This document shows, one piece after another, positions 1 to 10,979 of a DNA stretch of 64,000 nt. The translations under genes were made by a program, and so were the position numbers. The stretch is from Littorina saxatilis (taxonomy: Eukaryota > Mollusca > Gastropoda > Littorinimorpha > Littorinidae). The stretch covers positions 14,943,782 to 15,007,781 of the forward strand of contig NC_090253.1 of NCBI RefSeq assembly GCF_037325665.1, written 5' to 3'. Each line of letters opens with the position of its first letter. The stretch's first letter is position 1. The notes under the pieces are model-generated. The model was given only the letters and a program-made list of their open reading frames with translations, was not told the origin of the DNA and did no database searches.

Positions 1-27
<27 letters not shown>
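1..27. repeat. (AC)n microsatellite cut by the window edge
   Basis: Pure AC dinucleotide run at the left edge; its true length is not visible. Confidence 0.9.
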
Positions 28-31
<4 letters not shown>

Positions 32-423
32 GCATAGGTGAAACTGTGCAAGAAAGCGAGACCCTGGATCTGCCAATTAGTCTCGGCCCGCTCACAATAA
101 CAATGACCGAGACTTTCAGTAATTCCTTTGCGTGACGTCTAACCCTCTTACGTCATAATGTGACGTCTTCAAATAGTTTCTATCACACACTTCAAACACT
201 TTTGACCGAGACTAATCTTCTTATGCGAGCTTTATCAAAGAAACTACAATGGGAAGAAGGATAACTTCCTCATTGGGCATGCTTAGAAATGAGAATGGCT
301 AAATATGAGTTATTCCCCTTTGCTGCATGCTGACCAGACTGTCTCCTGCTTTGTTATGACTAGTACAGTCGATCTTTCTCATGTTGTGACTTGCTTTATT
401 TTCACATTTTCGGTATTTAAAAC

Positions 424-427
<4 letters not shown>

Positions 428-477
<50 letters not shown>
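428..477. repeat. (AC)n microsatellite
   Basis: About 24 AC dinucleotides. The stretch 28-870 around it shows no gene I can support; short open frames here read through the AC run. Confidence 0.9.
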
Positions 478-482
<5 letters not shown>

Positions 483-873
483 TGAAGAAGTTTCCATTCT
501 GATTCGGTTATTTTATTTGGTGCTATATGTTTGCTTCACATTGTTTCTTTTTTTTACATTTCTTGAGGTATCCCCATTCGCTAAACACATCCATAATGCA
601 TGCATGGCTCATTCGAAAGAGGGCAACTGAACAACTGATGCCCAATAGCAATAAATACTGAACAACTGAACAATAAATAGCAATAAAATGATGACAGTGC
701 CAAGTTTTTAAGTACAAAGTGAAATCATGTGACTGGACAAAGGCACAATTACAAAATACAAATAAAAAAATCGTGGCCCATTTTAAATTAAGTTCTCAGC
801 TCATGGGGAAGCATAAGATGACCCTAGAAACCGAAATTAGGAGACCTCCCGCCCCCAGGGCAGACTACAAAAA

Positions 874-1684
874 ACAAGAAGGGCAAAGCCCATACGACTC
901 ACATGCTTGACCTAAACCTAGCAATGACATCATACACTAAGAACTGCTTTACACATTTTTCCTACCAAAATACATGTGACCTTGACCCAAGGTCAAGGTC
1001 ATCCAAGGTCATGCAACACAAAGCTGTTAATTCAAGACATAGGAAGTACAATGGTGCTTATTGGCTCTTTCTACCATGAGATATGGTCACTTTTAGTGGT
1101 TCACTACCTTATTTTGGTCACATTTCATAAGGGTCAAAGTGACCTTGACCTTGATCATATGTGACCAAATGTGTCTCATGATGAAAGCATAACATGTGCC
1201 CCACATAATTTTTAAGTTTGAAACAGTTATCTTCCATAGTTCAGGGTCAAGGTCACTTCAAAATATGTATACAATCCAACTTTGAAGAGCTCCTGTGACC
1301 TTGACCTTGAAGCAAGGTAAACCAAACTGGTATCAAAAGATGGGGCTTACTTTGCCCTATATATCATATATAGGTGAGGTATTCAATCTCAAAAACTTCA
1401 GAGAAAATGGGAAAAATGGGAAAAATAGCTGTTTTTTAGACAACATTTATGGCCCCTGCGACCTTGACCTTGAAGCAAGGTCAAGATGCTATGTATGTTT
1501 TTTGGGGCCTTGTCATCATACACCATCTTGCCAAATTTGGTACTGATAGACTGAATAGTGTCCAAGAAATATCCAACGTTAAAGTTTTCCGGACGGCCGG
1601 CCGGCCGGCCGGCCGGACGGACGGACGGACGGACGGACGACTCGGGTGAGTACATAGACTCACTTTTGCTTCGCATGTGAGTCA
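874..1684 (+). mobile_element. GACTCACATG-ended interspersed repeat, copy 1
   Basis: This roughly 0.8-kb repeat recurs at 33,971-34,820 and 61,305-62,082 with only scattered differences. Its ends carry GACTCACATG near the left edge and CATGTGAGTC at the right, so short inverted termini are likely. The interior is rich in TGACCTTGACC and AAGGTCA motifs and ends in a variable GGAC/GGCC tract before the right terminus. Copy 1 lacks an internal segment of about 45 bp that copy 2 has. No transposase is encoded; the short open frames are not conserved as proteins. Confidence 0.75.
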
Positions 1685-1835
1685 AAAAAGGGGGGGGGGG
1701 GGGGGTAATTTGTGAAAAAGTATAAAAGGAATCAAAAACTGTATACATGTATTTAGTTAATACCCCAAAAAGTTGTATAGTATATACAATGTCAGACCCT
1801 AAAGAAAGTTTGTTAGTCATTGCTTAGGCAAAACA

Positions 1836-2065
1836 AAGCAAAATAGTCTGTTTACGGTATCCCGACCAACCCTATTATTTTTTCCCCGCCAACCCTAGAC
1901 CTTTTTTTTGGCATTTGGAGAAAAAGAAAAAGAAAAAAAATCAATTTTGTTCCTGTTTTTTGGCAAAATAATTTAAAAAGATGGTTATAAAAAAAAAATT
2001 AAGAAAAGCCCACCTACCGACCCTCTTTTTGTGTGCCTATGTTACTGTAAACAGACCAAAAGGTA
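1836..2065. mobile_element. GGCC(A)n-ended MITE, diverged copy
   Basis: Both ends carry CTGTTTACGGTA-like sequence in inverted orientation, around an A/T-rich core with CCGACC/CCTACC motifs. It matches the better-preserved copies at 36,542-36,776 and 20,691-20,969. Confidence 0.6.
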
Positions 2066-3129
2066 CATCAAAAACAACACACCAGGGATGCTACTCTCCC
2101 CTTAAAAATAGCCATGGGTCATAGGTGTGACGTTTGAATCTTTTAGCTAAATAAAACCATAGGCAATTGATCGGAAATATCAGGAAAAATCTTACAAGTT
2201 TATTATTTGTTTGCTTGGACCAATCCTCTTGCCGAAGTGTTTTACAGTAAAAATTGATTTTACGTCAAAAGTATCACAGGAATATCGAATGTTGAGGTAA
2301 GGCTGGGATAGCCAAGTTCAAGAATAACGGAAGGTGACTGTTGAATCTTTTTGAAAATGTATAAAAATATAGATGGTAGGCAATTCAAAATTAAAAAAAG
2401 GACTCTCGGAGCATGGACTTTTGAGTCAAAAATTAAAGAAGGCTCTATGAGCCGAAGTACATGTTTTGTCTCTTTTTTTTTATTTTGAATTCCCTACGAT
2501 CTATATTTTGATACAATTTTGGACCCTCTTTGTACGGAGAGAGTTGGCAATTGTTAATCACATTCTCTCATCTCATCGACTCTCCTTCGGCTCCTTGGTA
2601 ACATGCGTTCCGTCTCTGCCAGGAATGGACACAGCAGCAGATAACCGGTAAATATGTAACAGGCATAAATGGCAAAATAGCTCGCCTCGCCTGATAATAT
2701 ATGAGACAACTGTTCTATTACAAAGTCTTTCTTGGGAGGCTTGGCTAATTTACTCGCTCGTTTTACACGGGGTTCCATCGTTTTCTTTTCTAATCGGAAA
2801 ACCTTGCTCCTCAGTTTGTTGACCTTCTGCCGAAGTTCCGCTTCACGAGGGGATGGGGAGGATGACGACTTTGATGCTTTACATCCTATGTCCTCCAGGA
2901 TCGCCTGAATGTCATCTAAAAAAGAAAACACACACACAAAACACACATAAAATAACATAACCATAACAAGTTACAACCTGGAAGAAATTAAAACATGTGT
3001 AATTCAATCACAAAATGAAAATAAACAATAGCGTAGGAAGGCAGGCCAGAAATGAAGTGTATTAGCAACTATGGATTCGATGTGGAACAATGATGGAATT
3101 GACCTTGTTTGGTACTGAATGGGTGAGGC

Positions 3130-3197
3130 CATTAGAACTGTACCCACGGAATACGCGCTATATAAGCTTTATATTGATTGATTGATTGATTGATTAG
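3130..3197 (+). repeat. SINE 3' tail with (ATTG)n
   Basis: The segment reads GTACCCACGGAATACGCGC followed by TATATAAGC and an ATTG repeat. The same tail ends the SINE at 63,107-63,565 and occurs reversed near 55,329. No SINE head is visible, so it is a 5'-truncated copy. Confidence 0.65.
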
Positions 3198-3233
3198 GAC
3201 AACAGTACCAGGTAAACTCCTCACACACCATGC

Positions 3234-3360
3234 CTCTTTCTTTCTTTCTTTATTTGGTGTTTAACGTCGTTTTCAACCACGAAGCTTATATCGCGACGGG
3301 GAAAGGGGGGGGGGGGGGGGGGGAGATGGGAATAGAGCCACTTAATTGTTTCTTGTCAAA
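3234..3360 (-). mobile_element. SINE family B, 5'-truncated copy 1
   Basis: On the minus strand it ends with GTTAAACACCAAATAAAG and an (AAAG)n tail; it contains a G-run and is truncated. It is one of nine copies in the window, all in the same orientation. Confidence 0.75.
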
Positions 3361-3446
3361 CCATGCCTCTAACAGGATATGTTTCCCATCTTTACGTGTG
3401 GGAACTACAGGTACAATTTCATCCATCCATGCATCCGCCCTATACA

Positions 3447-3832
3447 GCTTCTTCTTCTTCTGCGTTCGTGGGCTGAAACTCCCACGTGCACTCATTTATT
3501 TGCACAAGTGGAATTTTATGTGTATGACCGTTTTTACCCCGCCATTTAGGCAGCCATACGCCGCTTTCGGAGGAAGCATGCGGGGTATTTTTGTGTTTCT
3601 AAAACCCACCGAACTCTGACATGGATTACAGGATCTTTTTCGTGCGTATTTGGTCTTGTGCTTGCGTGTACACATGAAGGGGGATAAGTCACTAGCAGGT
3701 CTGCACATAAGTTGACCTGGGAGATCGGAAACATCTCCACACTTAACCCACCAGGCGACCGCGACCGGGATTCGAACCCTCGACCTTCCGAGTTAATAGA
3801 CCGACGTCTTACCACCCCGCCCCAGCGCCCGT
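3447..3832 (-). mobile_element. tRNA-headed SINE, family C variant
   Basis: Read on the minus strand, the tRNA-like head contains a B-box-like GGTTCGAATCCC. The body matches the family C SINE at 17,313-17,671 and ends in a GAA-rich tail. The head differs from that of copy 17,313. Confidence 0.7.
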
Positions 3833-4132
3833 CACCCTATACAGCGATTATCAACTATGTAATGGATGGGTTTAAACATTTTTTGATGTCAGGGTGTTCT
3901 TCATGGTTAAAAATCTCTTACCTGGTTGAACAATTTGTGTATCAGGCGACAGGTCGGTGCTGGCTTCATTTGTAGCTACCCTTTGCGATGGTGGCTTCCT
4001 CCCACTAGCAACCTGCAAATTGCACAGCTCTTTAACTGACAAACTCACAACCAACACCCAGTCACAATGAAACATTTCTCCCAATTTCATGGCATTGGTC
4101 TTAGGCCACACACAAAAAGTGTATGTTTCTGG

Positions 4133-4560
4133 TAAGGCAAAACAAAAAATAATCTGTTTACGGTATCCGGACCGACCCTATTTTTTTCCCACCGGCCCTA
4201 GACTTTTTGGGGGCATTAAAAAATAAAATTAAAATATTCAGATGGCTAAAATACAAAACTAAAAAGCCGACCTACCGACGCTATTTTTGGGGGGCCTATG
4301 TTACCTTAAACAGACTTTTTTGTGACCTAACATGACTAAAGGTGGAGATTTTTTTTCTAACCTTTTTTTTTAAAACCATCTTTTAAACTATTTTGTTGAA
4401 AAACAGGAAAACAATTGATTTTCGAATACCCCTTTTATTTTTGAAAATGCAAAAAAAAAAAAATGTCTAGGGTCGTCGGGAAAACATAGGTAGGGTCAGG
4501 TGACCAGAAACATACAACTTTTTTGTTGTTGACGCCGACCCTATACCTTTTTTGCCATTT
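4133..4560. mobile_element. Diverged MITE fragments (two)
   Basis: 4,133-4,325 has CTGTTTACGGTA near the left end and the inverted TACCTTAAACAG at the right. 4,440-4,560 holds part of a related element with GTCAGGTGACCAGAAACAT, a terminus shared with 20,325-20,640. Both lie between exon-like blocks of the THAP locus. Confidence 0.5.
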
Positions 4561-5471
4561 GGGGCTGTTTTTTTGCAAAATAAGTTCATCATATCATCAT
4601 AATCAGGACGTCGATCCAAAATAAGTAACTTTTTTTTGTTGGCCTTATCATTTTTTTGCGCTAAATGCAAACAGGCATTATTTGATGGGAACAATGCTGT
4701 TGTTTTCAATTCTTACATCAGCCTCAAACTTGTCATTACTCAACCTGCATTTAATAGTGTGCTTCTTTGGTTTGCAAAAACCTAAAACCAATAAATAAAT
4801 AACCTTCGGTGGTGGATTGGGCACTGCAAACAATGTCGGGACAGCATTCCACACAAGTGATCCTCTCTGCAGGATTGTTTTACTGGTTGGCCTCAAAGTG
4901 ATCAGTACAAAGCTTGAGACCTTGAACAGCAGCTGGCTGCAGCTTTTCAAAGTCCTCTCGCCTTGTGAATTGCATCCATATTCTGCACCTAGTTTGACAA
5001 TAAAAACAACAATGTTATTGTTAAACTAAGCAAAAAGGAAAGACAAAGAAAGCTAAATCAGATCTTCAGTCTAAATCTAACGCTCTGCCTGAACGCAAAA
5101 CGGATGAGTGATGTACCTTTGTACTGTAGTTTTCCCGTAAGCAAGGTTTGATAAAGGTTTCGGCAAATATGCCCACGGGTTTGTCATCAAGTGTAAACTG
5201 TTGTTTTGTACTGACTGCTGACTCACACTCACAGTCGTAAGTACTCGCTGACGCTGTAGTCTACTGAGTGAGTTGACTCGAGCCATTGCATTCTCATTCT
5301 GAAGAAGGTAAACCTGATGAAATAATCACTGCACAACCCACCTTTTTTCTTCTGTAGGGAACTTGTGGAAAGTTTTCCCGAAGCAGCTCTGTTTGTAACG
5401 GGCGTTCTTGCAACAAAAAGCCGAGCACAATTATTTACCACCACCTCGCACACGATCGGTACCTACGCGAT

Positions 5472-5486
5472 CCGCCATTTTGTTTT
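5472..5486 (-). promoter_or_regulatory. YY1-like site at the 5' edge of the THAP locus
   Basis: The minus strand reads AAAATGGCGGATC, a good match to the YY1 core (AANATGGCGGC), just upstream of the first THAP block. The ATG it contains opens only a 15-codon frame. Confidence 0.35.
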
Positions 5487-5618
5487 CGCCGCCAGCATGT
5501 GACTAGGGACGATAACCCACAAACACTTTTTCGCATTTTCTTCGCAAGTTCCACGTCTTCCTTTTGTACAGTGTTTGGCTTTATCCATAGACTCGGAAAT
5601 GTTAAAGTTTCTATCACA

Positions 5619-5624
5619 CACACA

Positions 5625-5672
<48 letters not shown>

Positions 5673-5674
5673 CA
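5619..5674. repeat. (ACGC)n microsatellite
   Basis: About thirteen tandem ACGC units. Ala/Arg/Cys/Val-rich open frames over it on both strands are repeat artefacts. From 5,675 to 6,590 I see no gene or recognisable repeat. Confidence 0.9.
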
Positions 5675-6589
5675 GACAGACAAAGTTTATCATCGCATAG
5701 GCTACACTTACGTGAGCCAAAAAGGGACAACGAGACTTAACAAGAATAAGCATAACATTAATTCATTAAGGAAAATCGTATCCTTTTTGCTGATACATCT
5801 TGTGATTTACTAATGCTGACCGTCACTGAAAAAAAGACCCCATACCTATCAATACCCGAACCCACCCCTGAACTTGGGTATATAATTATGCTCTTTTCGT
5901 CATGTAGTCTGTGGTCTGACCAAAGATCTTCTTCTGCTTAGATGTGTCACTCCTTTTCGCAAAAGCGCGTTCGCAGCGAGCGGCTCTGGTAGCAAAGTGC
6001 CGCTGGGTAGGTCAGCTGGCCATCCAGCTATACGTGTAAACTATTTATTTGACATTTCTTGTAAATGTGTGGCATACTGTCCACACTGAGAATACTTAAG
6101 GTTAATAGAGTAACTTTGCTACTCCATCACAAAATATAAACCTTCCATTAACTTGACAAGGAAACATGTTTTTTCACCTACATTTCCAGCAGCATTTAGT
6201 CAGATTGATTACACTTATTGAAATGAAACTGCTTTGCTAGAACCAAAATATTTGTCCACGCCTAATATGTGAGCCAGCAAAATATATGGACAGGAAAAAG
6301 TAAATCAAACGGAGATAGCTTTTAATAGTTTTCTTTTCACGTTCTGATCTGAACTAACTGACTTAATACTGGCCAAGAAGTTGTTGATTGTGACAAATTG
6401 CTGCTTCTACATCTGACAATTCGCATTTTTGTCAGTCATGGGTCTTTATATAAATTTTTACTACTGATGATGATTCTTCTTCTTCAGCGTTCGACTATGA
6501 ACTACTGATGATTAAATAGATTCACGCGACTACTCCGAACAGAGGCAGTTCAAATCAATGAAATTGAGAGCTTCAAAATCATCTCTTTT

Positions 6590-6703
<114 letters not shown>

Positions 6704-6715
6704 CATCAAACCGGC

Positions 6716-6722
6716 ACACACA

Positions 6723-6770
<48 letters not shown>

Positions 6771-6932
6771 CACACACACACATACACTCACGGCACACAC
6801 ACACACACACACACACTGACACACACCGCCGTGGCACACACACACACATACCGGCACACCGCACACACACACATACCGGCACACCGCACACACACTGGCA
6901 AACACACAAACACACACACACACACACACAAA
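6716..6932. repeat. (AC)n compound microsatellite with internal CGGCACACCG motif
   Basis: AC runs are interrupted by repeated ACCGGCACACCGC blocks, giving a short higher-order pattern. From 6,933 to 7,897 I see no gene or known repeat. Confidence 0.85.
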
Positions 6933-7897
6933 CTGAACAAACATTTGACATGACTCGAGGATTGAAGGCAAATAATTCATATGACAGCAGAGATAAACTA
7001 CCCTATTCCATTTTTTTCTTTGGAAATCGGAAACATACCAGTCTTTTCGGAACATTTTGGACACAAGTTTGTGCAGTTAATAAAACCGCAAAAGTCAATT
7101 TACTAAATGTTTACAGCAGCGGGCCTGACCTACCCAGTTAGCGTGGCACTGCAACTAGCCGGGCCGAGTGATACAGCTTAGCGTAGCAGTAGAAGATCTT
7201 CGGTCTGACAGCGACAACCCTTTGAACGACCATAGTTTGGATCTTTGAGAAGCCGGCCAACAGCACATCCGTGGTACTGAACGGTGTCACGATTTCATCT
7301 TTCGCCTGTGTTTATATTTCCCCCTCGACATATACTCAAGACTGAAATGTTGTTTCCTGGTAAAATTAAGAAGTGAAATTATTGGACGAAAAGCATGTCA
7401 ATTTCTTGCATGTGAAGAAAATTGGTGGTCAAATTTAATAGATTTCACCCCCAAAATCGACTTCTTCGAAAACGTGTACTGAGTGGTTACGTCCCTTGAG
7501 TAAGAAGGAAAACATTTTAGAATGAATCAACTTGATTTTCTAAGTTAAATAAAACAAATTGGTAGGACAAATTTGGCCCCATGAATGTAAGGTACACAAG
7601 GTCGCTCATCAGTACTATCGAAGGGTGTTTTTTTGTTCAGTGTAGAGTTTATACTAGATCAACGAGGCCAAGAAGCGAAATATCAACACAGCGAAAGATG
7701 AAAACGTCACACTGGCCGGCCGTGCGTTGCCGATCCGTGAATGGCAATTACTGAGCTTCGAGTCAATGCCGTGAGTGTCAGTCGGTGGTCGTCATCCTGT
7801 TAAGTCAATAATAATAACTTATTTTTGTATCGTAAATCTAAGCACATTGCACTGTTGACCTAAACAAACAAAAACACAAATGAGTCACCATAAACAT

Positions 7898-8346
7898 GCA
7901 AACAATACAATACAATACAATACAATACAATAACTTTATTAATCTCTAAAAGAGAAATTACATTGCTGAGCGTTTGTGTCCGTAATAATAACATACATAA
8001 AACATTCAAAATAAACATTTGTTCTTTGTCCTGAGAAAATATAGCACATTGGTTATCACATAAGAAAGTATATTAAAAATAAATTAACATGCATTCACCA
8101 TCAACAATGCACAAAAGAAAGTCAGCACCTTGCCGGTTATCACATGTTGTCTAAGATTAAGAGAGTAGAATGCAAAACAAAATCAACAATACTGAAACAA
8201 TACAGAACACTGACCCCGTGCATCAGAGCGACAACACCAGCATCTACCGCCCCACCTGAGAATTGAAGATGTGAATTGCAGATGGAATGAACGAATTTCT
8301 GTAGCGTGTGGATCTTGCGGTTGGTTGTCTGAATCTGTTGCTCCTG
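7898..8346 (-). mobile_element. 3' end of an L2/CR1-like LINE (left part of a split element)
   Basis: On the minus strand the segment opens in frame as RSNRFRQPTARSTRYRNSF, then IPSAIHIFNSQVGR and a stop at 8,244. This is the C-terminal signature of L2-type LINE ORF2. A 3' UTR follows with TTTAGAGATTAATAAAG and a tandem (ATTGT)n tail at about 7,903-7,935, also typical of L2-like LINEs. It is continuous with the reverse transcriptase fragment at 13,616-14,805: deleting the intervening palindromic element and one CTCCTG joins the two in the same codon frame. Confidence 0.85.
8341..8346. repeat. Left target-site duplication CTCCTG
   Basis: CTCCTG directly abuts the left tip of the palindromic element and recurs at 13,616-13,621 abutting the right tip. 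A following T is also shared, so a 7-bp duplication (CTCCTGT) is possible if the terminal T is not counted as element. Confidence 0.85.
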
Positions 8347-8392
8347 TATGGCAATCCGAATGGTGCAAAAGTCCCTTTTAGCTCTTGATGTC

Positions 8393-9010
8393 TAAATAAC
8401 ACATTATTTAGCTAAATAACGCGTTATTTAGCTAAACAATGCTTTATTTAGCTATATCATGCATTATTTAGCTAAATAATGCATTGTTTAAATTAAACAA
8501 TGCATTATTTACAGATACAGAAAAAAGAGAGCCCAGAGCACTAAATAATGCATTGTTTAGCATAAATAAGAGATTGTGTTTGTAAATAACTCATTATTTA
8601 TAAATAATTACGCGTTTTCTCTAAACAATATATTATATGTAAATAAAGTGTTATTTAAATAAATAAAATATTATTTAGATAAATAAAATATTATTTATCT
8701 AAATAAAATATTATTTAGATAAATAAAATATTATATGTAAATAAAATATTATTTATCTAAATAAAATATTATTTATCTAAATAAAATATTATTTAGATAA
8801 ATAATTTATTATTTAGATAAATAATTTATTATTTAGATAAATAATTTATTATTTAGATAAATAATTTATTATTTACTGTTTTTGCCTTGAAATAGTATTA
8901 TTACACTAAATAATGCTTTATATAGCTATATAATAGGTTTCCGCTATATAATTCATGATTTGGTAAATAATACATTATATACCGTAAATAAAATATTATA
9001 TACCGTAAAC
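8393..9010. repeat. AT-rich TAAATAA module of the left arm
   Basis: Dozens of short TAAATAA/TTATTTA words form many small local palindromes, for example tandem AAATAATTTATTATTTAGAT units at about 8,795-8,875. The mirror copy is at 12,952-13,569. Confidence 0.85.
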
Positions 9011-9205
9011 AATTCATTGTTTAGCGCATCGCGAAGCCGTTTTTTCTCTTGTTGTTTTTTTCCACGTGTTTCCGTGGATCCACGAGAGCTCTGTTGATTC
9101 TCAAACTGACCAATCAGACAACTAGCATCTGTACACTAATTAAAGTCCCATTGTTGAGTGTGACGAAAACTCGTGGTGACGATTTTAAAACATGTTGGGT
9201 CACGC

Positions 9206-10970
9206 ATGGTCCAATCTTACATGGTCCAATCTTACATGGTCCAACCTTACATGGTCCAACCTTACATGGTCCAACCTTACATGGTCCAATCTTACATGGT
9301 CCAACCTTACATGGTCCAACCTTACATGGTCCAATCTTACATGGTCCAATCTTACATGGTCCAACCTTACATGGTTCAACCTTACATGGTCCAATCTTAC
9401 ATGGTCCAATCTTGCATGGTCCAATCTTACATGGTCCAATCTTAAATGGTCCAACCTTACATGGTCCAACCTTACATGGTCCAACCTTACATGGTCCAAT
9501 CTTACATGGTCCAACCTTACATGGTCCAACCTTACATGGTCCAATCTTGCATGGTCCAATCTTGCATGGTCCAACCTTACATGGTCCAATCTTACATGGT
9601 CCAACCTTACATGGTCCAACCTTACATGGTCCAATCTTACATGGTCCAATCTTACATGGTCCAACCTTACATGGTTCAACCTTACATGGTCCAATCTTAC
9701 ATGGTCCAATCTTGCATGGTCCAATCTTACATGGTCCAACCTTGCATGGTCCAACCTTGCATGGTCCAATCTTACATGGTCCAACCTTACATGGTCCAAC
9801 CTTACATGGTCCAATCTTACATGGTCCAACCTTACATGGTCCAACCTTACATGGTCCAATCTTACATGGTCCAATCTTGCATGGACCAATCTTGCATGGT
9901 CCAACCTTGCATGGTCCAATCTTACATGGTCCAACCTTACATGGTCCAACCTTACATGGTCCAACCTTACATGGTCCAATCTTGCATGGTCCAATCTTAC
10001 ATGGTCCAACCTTGCATGGTCCAACCTTGCATGGTCCAATCTTACATGGTCCAATCTTACATGGTCCAACCTTACATGGTCCAACCTTACATGGTCCAAC
10101 CTTACATGGTCCAACCTTACATGGTCCAACCTTGCATGGTCCAATCTTACATGGTCCAACCTTACATGGTCCAACCTTACATGGTCCAACCTTACATGGT
10201 CCAATCTTACATGGTCCAACCTTACATGGTCCAACCTTACATGGTCCAATCTTACATGGTCCAATCTTGCATGGTCCAATCTTACATGGTCCAACCTTGC
10301 ATGGTCCAACCTTGCATGGTCCAATCTTACATGGTCCAATCTTACATGGTCCAACCTTACATGGTCCAACCTTACATGGTCCAACCTTACATGGTCCAAT
10401 CTTACATGGTCCAACCTTGCATGGTCCAACCTTGCATGGTCCAATCTTGCATGGTCCAATCTTACATGGTCCAACCTTACATGGTCCAACCTTACATGGT
10501 CCAACCTTACATGGTCCAATCTTACATGGTCCAACCTTACATGGTCCAATCTTACATGGTCCAATCTTGCATGGTCCAATCTTGCATGGTCCAACCTTAC
10601 ATGGTCCAACCTTGCATGGTCCAACCTTACATGGTCCAATCTTACATGGTCCAATCTTGCATGGTCCAATCTTGCATGGTCCAACCTTACATGGTCCAAC
10701 CTTGCATGGTCCAACCTTGCATGGTCCAATCTTACATGGTCCAATCTTACATTGTCCAACCTTACATGGTCCAACCTTACATGGTCCAACCTTACATGGT
10801 CCAATCTTACATGGTCCAACCTTGCATGGTCCAACCTTGCATGGTCCAATCTTACATGGTCCAATCTTACATGGTCCAACCTTACATGGTCCAACCTTAC
10901 ATGGTCCAATCTTACATGGTCCAACCTTACATGGTTCAACCTTACATGGTCCAATCTTACATGGTCCAAT
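9206..10970 (+). repeat. 15-bp tandem array, left arm, 117 units
   Basis: The unit is ATGGTCCAATCTTAC with variants at three main positions (AATC/AACC, TTAC/TTGC, and a rarer GGTTCAAC). Every unit keeps the 15-bp phase across 1,755 bp, so no indel has been fixed. Because 15 is a multiple of three, several frames stay open. Long open frames of over 1,200 codons across this array, rich in HGPIL, WSNLT or MVQPY repeats, are by-products and not supported as proteins. Confidence 0.95.
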
Positions 10971-10979
10971 AATATATAT
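10968..10979. repeat. Loop of the palindrome
   Basis: The 12-bp spacer AATAATATATAT lies between the last GGTCC of the left array and the first GGACC of the right array. It is the only non-paired part at the centre. Confidence 0.9.

Larger units (their letters stand above)
2554..5440 (-). pseudogene. THAP-domain gene with damaged THAP exons
   Basis: Four exon-like blocks lie in order on the minus strand. The first (about 5,440 to 5,332) holds the start of a C2CH THAP zinc finger: Cys-Ser-Ala-Phe-Cys followed by GKTFHKFPTEE. The second (4,988-4,804) gives WMQFTRREDFEKL, LCTDHFEANQ and, in another frame, LVWNAVPTLFAVPNPP, which closes a THAP domain. The third (4,012-3,922) and fourth (2,915-2,554) are intact, with matching phase and AG/GT borders; the fourth has a leucine-zipper-like stretch (ELRQKVNKLRSKVFRLEKK). 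THAP proteins bind DNA through this finger. The first two blocks show no plausible initiator Met for the finger, frame changes between halves of the domain, and an in-frame stop after EANQ. It may be a decaying host gene or a local sequence error. I prefer pseudogene, because the other genes in the window are free of such errors. Confidence 0.6.
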
